Shown in pieces: positions 57,122 to 64,000 of a stretch of 64,000 nucleotides of DNA. Location of the stretch: contig JBCNJP010000025.1 of assembly GCA_039602395.1 (NCBI GenBank), positions 46,643,980 to 46,707,979 of the forward strand. The letters are read 5' to 3'. Position 1 is the first letter of the stretch, and each line of letters starts with the position of its first letter. The stretch comes from Deinandra increscens subsp. villosa (lineage: Eukaryota > Streptophyta > Magnoliopsida > Asterales > Asteraceae). The notes below the pieces were generated by a model. It was not told where the DNA came from and searched no databases. It saw only the letters and a list, made by a program, of their open reading frames with translations. Both the position numbers and the translations under genes were made by a program.

Positions 57122-57374
57122 CGACTTTTCAGGTCATTTTCTGACATTAACTGAACGTAAAACGTATTAAATGTTGTGTGAACATTTATGTGCTTATCTG
57201 CGTTGACTTTAGCAATTAGGGTTTTGTGTAGTAATCACTAAACGAGCATGCACTTAAGTTTGACGTTTTATATTCTTGTTCTATGATTTTCTATAAATCA
57301 TACGTTACGATTTCATGTGAATGTTGCGTCATTTTATGTGACAAATATACCCTATGATTTTAGGTGATAATTAT
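57122..57374. other. Unassigned AT-rich stretch
   Basis: 253 bp between the E protease region and the head-to-head LTR palindrome. No gene or repeat boundary recognised; possibly a fragment of another LTR. Confidence 0.4.
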
Positions 57375-57758
57375 TGTTGATGCATGAACCTTGTGTGGTC
57401 GTTATTGTTCGAATTGTTAAATAGACTGATTTGTCGGAAACATGAACTAAGGTCCGAACCTCAGCCAAACTCCAGATTCGGAGTTGTCGGAAGGTGGTCC
57501 GAACTCCAAGTTCGGAGGAAGTTCGGAGAAGGTTCGGAGGTTACCCAGTTCTGACAGAATGAAGAAGCATAAATAGTTTTGTCTTTGTATTTCTTTGTAA
57601 GTTTATGTTTTGTGTTTGTGTGTTGAGAGGGGAGGTTCTGTCCAACCTCCCCCGGAGCTTAAACGTTTGTATACTCCTTCAGTCATGTAATCATTCGACA
57701 CGAATCAATGACAAAACTTCCGTCTCATCCATAGAATCGATCCGTATACGCACTTTCA
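57375..57758 (+). repeat. Element I LTR, left copy
   Basis: 384 bp, TGTTGATGCATG to CACTTTCA. CCGAAC/GTTCGG motifs at 57450-57540 before a CATAAATAG box. Primer-binding site TGGTATCAGAGC at 57761-57772. Confidence 0.93.
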
Positions 57759-58637
57759 GTTGGTATCAGAGCTGTTGGCTCTTTCTATGGTCGAAATCTA
57801 TCGTTTTTCTTCATTTCGAGACGTTAAACCTTCGGTTAGGGGTGATTGAAAGTGTTTCTGATTGATTTTTAATCAATCGAGTCTTTCTGAGTCATGTTTT
57901 TACCTAACAGAAGCCTCTAGATGTTAAAATTCGATCAAATTCTGAGTCTGGTTCGATTTCAAAAATTTCCAGTTCGAGTTCGAACAACGTTCGACCGAAG
58001 AATAGATCAGAAAAATAACCGCTCCGAACTCCAGGTTCGGACGTCCGAAAGTCAGGTTCGGAGGAGGTTCCGAAGATCGGGTTCGGACTAGGTCCGAAGG
58101 TTAGTTTCGGAGAGGGTTCGGAGGTAGATCGGACAAGGTTCGGACGAGCTCGGACAAGGATCGGGTTCGGAGGTAGATCGGACAGCACGGAGCTCGTCCG
58201 AACCTTGTCCGAGCTCGTCCGAACCTTGTCCGAGCTCGTCCGAACCTTGTCCGATCTACCTCCGAACCCGATCCTCCGAACCCTCTCCGAAACTGACCTT
58301 CGGACTTAGTCCGAACCTGATCTTCGGAACCTCCTCCGAACCTGACCTTCGGACGTCCGAACATGGAGTTCGGAGCGGTTATTTTTCAGATCTGTTCTTC
58401 GGCCGAACGTTGTCCGAACTCGAACTGGAAATTTTTGAAATCAAACCAGACTCAGAATTTGTTCGAATTTTAACATCTAGAGGCTTCTGTTAGGTAAAAA
58501 CATGACTCGGAAAGACTCGATTGATTAAAAATCAATCAGAAACACTTTCAATCACCCCTAACCAAAGGTTTAACGTCTCGAAATGAAGAAAACGATAGAT
58601 TTCGACCATAGAAAGAGCCAACAGCTCTGATACCAAC

Positions 58638-59021
58638 TGAAAGTGCGTATACGGATCGATTCTATGGATGAGACGGAAGTTTTGTCATTGATTCGTGTCG
58701 AATGATTACATGACCGAAGGAGTATACAAACGTTTACGCTCCGGGGGAGGTTGGACAGAACCTCCCCTCTCAACACATAGACACAAGACAGAAACTTACA
58801 AAGAAATACAAAGACGAAACTATTTATACTTCTTCATTCTGTCCGAACTGGGTAACCTCCGAACCTGCTCCGAACTTCCTCCGAACTTGGATTTCGGACC
58901 ACCTTCGGACAACTCCGAATCTAGAGTTCGGCTGAGGTTCGGACCTCAGTTCATGTTTCCGACAAATCAGTCTGTTTGACAATTCGAACAGTAACGGCCA
59001 CACAAGGTTCATGCATCAACA
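58638..59021 (-). repeat. Element I LTR, right inverted copy
   Basis: 384 bp, inverse of 57375-57758 with scattered differences, several being C in this copy and T in the other. Primer-binding site complement at 58624-58635. Confidence 0.93.
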
Positions 59022-59069
59022 GCCAAGAAAAATACCTGATCTTCTTCTTCGCTAAGCTCTCTAGTAGTT

Positions 59070-60673
59070 ATGGACTTCCACGATCGGGGATATGTTATAC
59101 CTGGAGAGGATAAAACCTGCACTTTCGACGACGGTGATATTCACGACTTGAAGATTTCCGGCATCTTTTCGCCGGGAACCATTTTCCGACCTTTCGATCC
59201 CCATACCAAGTCTGACTTCATCTACACCACCTGGGTTTGTTTATGTATTACCCATTCTTGCTTGGAATGACATTCCCCTTTCCGGAACTCATCACCTAAT
59301 TCTTCAAGACTAACCGACTCTCCTACTCCCAAACCATGCCTATGGTTTGGAGAATTTTGTATTCCCTTGACTAGTTGAACCAAACCAGGGATATCGACAT
59401 TGGGATTCCTGAGATTTGTGAAGCATACCAGCTCATAACCCATGGTTTCAGCCGGTTCGTTTTGAAGGCTCGCACCTCCACCTCCCAGTTGATTCATCGA
59501 GCTTCCCACAATAACCATGACTGGAAGAAGCGTTTCTTCTTCGTTAAGCGAGATTCGATTCCTGGGGGTACGGAGTTACCGTTGAAGTGGGTTGAGAAGG
59601 GTAGGATGTCGATTTCTTTTGTTGTTACTGGATTTTGAATATACATTTGACTTTTTTGTTGTTTTCTTTTTGTAGCACCCAAGTTTGAGAATCTCGTCAA
59701 GAAGCAGCCGGATTTCAAGAAGCTCGAAGAACTCTACCAAATTCCTGCCAGCGAAAGAGCCCTGGTCCTTGAAGCAACTCCCAGCGAACACAGCTACTCC
59801 GCCGATCACACTCCTGCCATGTCTGGTAAGTTCTTATAGGATCCTGAGCTGTGTATTTATTCAAGCATCCTTAATGTTAATAGTTTGTCTTTCTTCGTAG
59901 CCCCCAAGTCCAGCTCTTCGTTCTCCCTGAAGGATCTTGACAATCTGCTCATGGTAAAAAAGGAGCAGCTAGAACAACCCAACACCTCCAAGCCGCCTGT
60001 CAGCCGGCCAAAGGCCCTGGCTTCCAAGAAGCGAAAGGCTCTTGAGACTCCCGTGGCTCCTGTGTACCTGGAAACCTTCGAAGATCTTGCTCCCTCCGAG
60101 GTCAGCAACAAGATCCTCTCGATGCAGACCATGATAAACCTGATAAGAAGCTCAGACAATGTTTATGTTAGTTTCATACTTGTTGTAGCTGCTGACCAGG
60201 ATTCCTGTTTATGTAAGGTATTGAGAAGCTGAGCACCCAAGCCATGGATATGGAGAAGAAGCTTGCCGAGGAAAACGAGAAGATTCAGGCCCAAGCCGAC
60301 ACTGCCAAGGGCAAGACCCTGTTTTATGAGCATAAGCTCACCAAACAGCGTCTGGCCCTGGAAGCCAAGATGGCTTCTGATGCTGAAATAGGCCAACTCT
60401 CGGCTGCCCGGAGCGTCCTGGAGTGCAAGATCCAGATGGCAGCTGAGGCTGAAGAGGCTGGTCTTGGAATCGTTGGGAGGAGGAGACGGTGATGTGGCCG
60501 GAGCAGGGAAATATGTGAACGATGGTGGCTCCTCGAAGACGGTACCGGATTCTCCGGTGGCGATGACAAGGGCTTATGTGCTGGAGTTGGGAGAGGGCAA
60601 AAAGCTGGAGGACGTGGAGAAACTGGTGGAAGAAGGGAAGGCAGTGGGCGATGAAGATAATGCAACGGCCTGA
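59070..60673 (+). pseudogene. Spliced 'putative gypsy type transposon' (Transposase_28-like) gene, degenerate
   Basis: Plus-strand gene opposite the neighbouring pol. Recognisable blocks: GTIFRPFDPHTKSDFIYTTW, YPFLLGMTFPFPELI, MPMVWRILYS, GIPEICEAYQLITHG, WKKRFFFVKRD. Likely introns 59601-59675 (GTAGGA...TGTAG) and 59826-59900 (GTAAGT...CGTAG), and one near 60167-60220. The C-terminal part is helical (EKKLAEENEKIQAQAD, coiled coil). A frameshift near 59235, a TAA near 59299, a TAG near 59371 and a shift near 60470 break it. Family identification is by recollection. Antisense ORFs beside pol are known in Tat-lineage Ty3/gypsy elements, and the orientation here fits. Confidence 0.65.
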
Positions 60674-62027
60674 GCCCACTTTTTTAGTTTGATGGTTTTT
60701 TTGTTGAAACATTGTCTTTGTGGTTCCTGTAAGAAACAAGTAACAAAAAACAAACAATGATAGGGATCCTGGTGGAGGGATCTTGTGTTTACAAGACGAA
60801 ACCAGGATTCCTAAAAACAAACTTTTGACCTCTGAGCTTCTCAAGCAGAGGGATTCTGAGGTTTTCATGATGAAACTTAGGAAGCTCAGAACCCTTTGCG
60901 TATGTTAATATAATTATCTTTTGGCTTCTCAAGCTGTGTTTTGCATTGAAATCTTGTAGATAGGATCAATTATAAAATTTATTAAGAATCTTAAAAAAGA
61001 CTTGTATATTGGGAAATAATTTGAGATATGAACAATATAATAAGTTATGTTCCAAAATAATAAAAACTTAAGTTACCTGACCTTCGAATTTTACCTTAGT
61101 CGACTCCTCAACTCAAACTGCCATTTCTTCTTTTATCTTATTCGGGATTCGGGTAGGAATCCTAAGAACACTTTTTTTTGAATTGTCTCAACTTACTCGG
61201 GAACCTGAAACAAAACTAATAAGCTTCTTGGCCTTCGGCCGAAGCAAATCCTTCTGGGAACAAGATGGAAAATTTAGAAATAAGTTGGGGATAAACCCGG
61301 GGTTTTTGGGACTAAGGCAAAACTGGGGTCAAGCCGATAAACTTGGGACTAAGCCAAAACTGGGGTCAATCCCATTCGTAAGTGACACGAATATGTCAAA
61401 ACCTTAGATAACACATCGGTGTTATAAACCTTGAGAATCCGCCCAGCAGCCTACAATGACAAGATTGTCAGCCACCCCTGGGATGGACTGGTCCGGCCAT
61501 CTTGAGCATACTGGTGGACAACGTGCGCTCCTTGCGAGGGTCGTGCGCTACTGGCAATTACCCAAACTTAGGAGAGGAGTCAGCCTCTCAAACCTTAGAA
61601 GGTATTTAGTATACCTTAATCGTAGGAGAGGTGGCCAACCTCTAACTGGGGATATACCCAAAATATTTAGGATTCTGAAAATCTGTAAAACACTCAACAC
61701 TTGGTGAGGGGTGGGTGTTAGCTTAGCTAACACCACTCCGATGCTTAAGTTAGTATCATGTGATAAAAATAATAGGATTAGTATCAAAATTGGACTAGTA
61801 TACGTACCTTGTAATATTTGAGTAGTGAGGATCCATGGGATTCCAATAGGATTCCAGTGGGATTCCTACATGAAATAAGCTTTGAGATGTATGGCATTCC
61901 AGGTTCTTGGTAGGGGTTCTCCTTCCATGTTTACCAAGCGATATGCCCCTTTTCCTTCTTCAAAGTCTATCAAATACGGGCCTTCCCACTTGGGTGCCAA
62001 CTTCCCATCAGCTGGATTGGTAGTGTT
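60674..62027 (-). mobile_element. Tat-like element non-coding region between pol and antisense gene
   Basis: AT-rich at 60890-61080, then direct repeats such as AAACTGGGGTCAA (61320, 61357), AGGAGAGGAGTCAGCC and AGGAGAGGTGGCCAACC, and GGATTCC runs (61830-61870). No gene recognised; open frames such as 61456-61707 look fortuitous. Confidence 0.5.
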
Positions 62028-62734
62028 CTAAAACGCTTTTCTCAACACTAAGTCCCCTACTTGAAATCTTCTCAACCTGGTATTCATGTTATAAGATTTC
62101 GCCACCCTCTGTTGATAGGATGCCATCCTGATTCTCGCCATATCCCTGAGCTCCTCGACTGTTTCAAGATCCTGAAGCAAGTTCTGGCTGTTGGTTTCGG
62201 GATCCTGACTGCTGATCCTGGCTGTAGGTAACACCATTTCCATGGGGATCACGGCCTCAGCTCCAAACACTAATGAGAATGGAGTTTGACCGGTAGCATT
62301 CTTGGGTGTTGTCCTATCTGTCCAAAGAACAAAAGGCAGCTCCTCAGCCCATTTACCTTTCTTGGAGCCCAACTTCTTCTTAAGGTTATTGATGATGATC
62401 TTATTGTTGGATTCCGCATGCCCATTAGGTTGGGGATGGACAGGTGTTGAAGTGATCATTTTTATGCCCCAACTAGCACAAAAATTTGTTGTTCTTTTGC
62501 TGATAAACTGGGAGCTGTTGTCACATATGATTTCTGCCGGAATCCCAAATATGGTAATAATGTTTCTCTTGATGAAGGATATCACTTATTTCTCTCTCAC
62601 TTGCACATAGGCTTCTGCTTCAATACATTTGGAGAAATAGTCTGTCATTGCAAGCATAAATACCTTTTCTCCAGGAGCCTTGGGTAGCTTGCCTACAATA
62701 TCCATGCCCCACTTCATGAACGGCCATGGGGATA
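62028..62734 (-). pseudogene. Tat-lineage Ty3/gypsy integrase core
   Basis: Upper part (62587-62734): MKWGMDIVGKLPKAPGEKVF and TDYFSKCIEAEAY with the first catalytic Asp, ending at a TAA. Lower part (62028-62585): GIPAEIICDNSSQF (second Asp), then PVHPQPNGHAESNNKII with the catalytic Glu, and the C-terminal RRFQVGDLVLRKAF. All three DDE residues are present, but the stop and a frameshift before 62734 break the gene. Confidence 0.88.
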
Positions 62735-63379
62735 CTATAGGGTGTAGATGCTCGGCTGGTTGATGCAGAATATTTTCGTGCCTTTACAGGCATCGCATTT
62801 TTGTGAGAAGCTCATGGCGTCCTTCTTCATTTTAGGCCAATAGTGGCCAAATCTGAGAATCTTGGAGAAGAGTGCTCTGCCCCCAGTGTGATTCCCACAA
62901 TCTCCGCCGTGAACATCTTCAAGCACTTCAAGAGCTTCTGCTTTCTCTAAGCACCTTAAGTAGACACCTGCAAGAGATTTTCTATATAATACGTTATCTA
63001 ATATAATGTAAGGTATTACCTTGGCGTGGAAAGCCCTAGGATTTTCATCCTTAGGAATCTCCCAGTTTTTAAGATATTTAATAATTGGACGGGTCCAGGA
63101 TTCCTGGGTATCCTCGGGACTCCCAACATCTGCTTCTTTATTATCATTGATAGCGTGAGCGTCCTGTTGAGCTATTGGCGGCGTCAGAATATGCGTGATA
63201 GGAATCCTGATATCCTCAGGGATCTTGAGAGATGAAGCCATGTTTGCTAAAGCGTCGACTTCTGAATTGTCTTCTCTTGGCACCTGTGAGATGTTAAAAC
63301 TTTCAAAAAACAAAGACAATTTTTTAACAATATCAAGATACTTGATTAGATTCTCCCCTCTCACTGCATTAAGAGCCAT
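62735..63379 (-). pseudogene. Tat-lineage pol: end of second RNase H and integrase zinc-binding domain
   Basis: QVPREDNSEVDALANMAS is the end of the additional RNase H; GNHTGGRALFSKILRFGHYWPKM and CDACKG form the H2C2 domain. The frame ends near 62735 by a frameshift before MKWGMDIVG. Confidence 0.87.
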
Positions 63380-64000
63380 TAAAGTGGTTAGTTAATAGAA
63401 GAGAATCAACGAATGCTTGAATGCACCGGATGCCCATATCTTTAGATAATAGCAACCCAGCAATTAAAGCTTCATATTCAACTTCATTGTTGGTAGCCTG
63501 GAATTCATAAGATATGGATAATGGTATTATGTCCCCCTGTGATGATTTTAGTAGGATATATGATGTCGTAGGCACTCAACTTGACTACCCACTTAGCCAT
63601 CCTACCTGACATTTCTGGCTTCCTGAGAACTGCCTTAATAGCATAGTTAGATTTCACAATTATAACATGAGTTTCAAAATAATGTCTAAGTTTAGTGGAA
63701 GCCATTATAAGAGCTAGAATTAATTTTTCGATGTGAGAATACCTGGACTCTACGTCTAGCAGAGTTTTACTTACGTAATATACCGGATGCTGCTGATCTT
63801 GATGGTTTTTTACCAGGACTGCACTGACTGAGCTTCCGGAAACATATAGATATAAATATAGCGGCTCCCATCTTCTGGTTTCATCAACAACGGGGCTGAT
63901 AACAGGTAGTCTTTCAGGCTTCTCAGGGCTTCTTCGTGCTTCTCAGTCCATTCAAATTTCTTATTTTTCCTTAGGATATCGTAGAAATCCTTACTTTTTT
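63369..64000 (-). pseudogene. Tat-lineage pol: RT-linked RNase H and additional archaeal-type RNase H
   Basis: 63706-64000 gives the RT end and first RNase H (EALRSLKDYLLSAPLL, VSGSSVSAVLVK, YYVSKTLLDVESRYS; the usual catalytic Asp of this block appears as Val). 63505-63705 gives LRKPEMSGRMAKWVVKLSAYD, the linker typical of dual-RNase-H elements. 63369-63575 gives ATNNEVEYEALIAGLLL and VDSLLLTNHF of the second RNase H. The gene leaves the window at 64000. Confidence 0.88.

Larger units (their letters stand above)
57375..59021. repeat. Head-to-head LTR palindrome (element I)
   Basis: Two LTRs of 384 bp face inward, each followed by its primer-binding site and leader, meeting near 58198. Arms are about 820 bp. 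U3 ends point outward and no polypurine tract or gag is present. The flanks are ATTAT on the left and GCCAA on the right, so no TSD. The leader carries the CCGAAC/GTTCGG array, and the centre has three tandem GAGCTCGTCCGAACCTTGTC units (about 58191-58250). Confidence 0.92.

Noticed and set aside
57370..57374. ATTAT shared by the palindrome's left flank and D's right flank (55040-55044) as a linked TSD
   Set aside because: A common AT-rich pentamer 2.3 kb away; no structural link supports it.
58101..58364. ORF through the centre of the LTR palindrome
   Set aside because: Its ends mirror each other because of the inverted repeat; not a gene.
61456..61707. ORF resembling a conserved protein in the Tat 3' region
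   Set aside because: No recognised domain, opposite strand also open, sits in a repeat-rich non-coding region.

Overview
The window is plant nuclear DNA made almost wholly of nested LTR retrotransposons. Every primer-binding site seen resembles TGGTATCAGAGC, the initiator-tRNA-Met type of plant LTR elements. The style of the gag and Ty3/gypsy proteins is compatible with a eudicot, perhaps Asteraceae (recollection of protein style, low confidence). I found no intact host gene, rRNA, tRNA or CRISPR.

Layout. Positions 1-17312 and 19076-40506 form a huge imperfect inverted repeat around a 500-N gap (18576-19075). The arms share the same insertions, and in the A element even the same target-site duplication (TSD). 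They differ by sparse substitutions, a roughly 4.0 kb deletion in the left arm near 7343, a 108-bp gag deletion, a 24-bp array unit and microsatellite length. Two allelic contigs scaffolded head to head across the gap is the simplest reading; a real inverted duplication is the alternative.

The readable stack is on the right. Element A (39348-45567, TSD AATGG) sits in the gag gene of B (38256-49589, TSD AGGAT). B sits in C (33361-51121, TSD TAAAG). C sits in the 3' region of D (5' LTR 54663-55039), and D abuts a broken Ty3/gypsy element E (55040-57121). Element F (23653-30274) sits in the reverse transcriptase of another Ty3/gypsy element G. A, B, C, D and F have LTRs, primer-binding site, polypurine tract and a gag-like protein with coiled coils and CCHC knuckles, but no protease, integrase or reverse transcriptase. 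They look like non-autonomous gag-only (TR-GAG-like) elements that would need polymerase in trans. At 57375-59021 two LTRs with their leaders lie head to head as a 1.65 kb palindrome. From 59070 onward comes a degenerate Tat-lineage Ty3/gypsy element: a spliced antisense gene of the 'putative gypsy type transposon' family opposite a pol with tandem RNase H domains.

Most interesting signal. The gag-only families share non-coding architecture. (1) A run of three stem-loops of about 60 nt lies in the 3' region, with stems that change in compensating fashion between copies and often GNRA-type apical loops. (2) Each leader between primer-binding site and gag carries an array of a short motif, and in most families the same motif forms palindromes just upstream of the TATA box in U3. 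Two motif dialects occur: CCGAAC/GTTCGG and TACCAATTGGTA. (3) A stem-loop encloses or flanks the gag stop codon. (4) Extra polypurine tracts lie between gag and the 3' LTR. Together these suggest a cis-acting RNA toolkit used by gag-only parasites, which I cannot match to a named RNA family.
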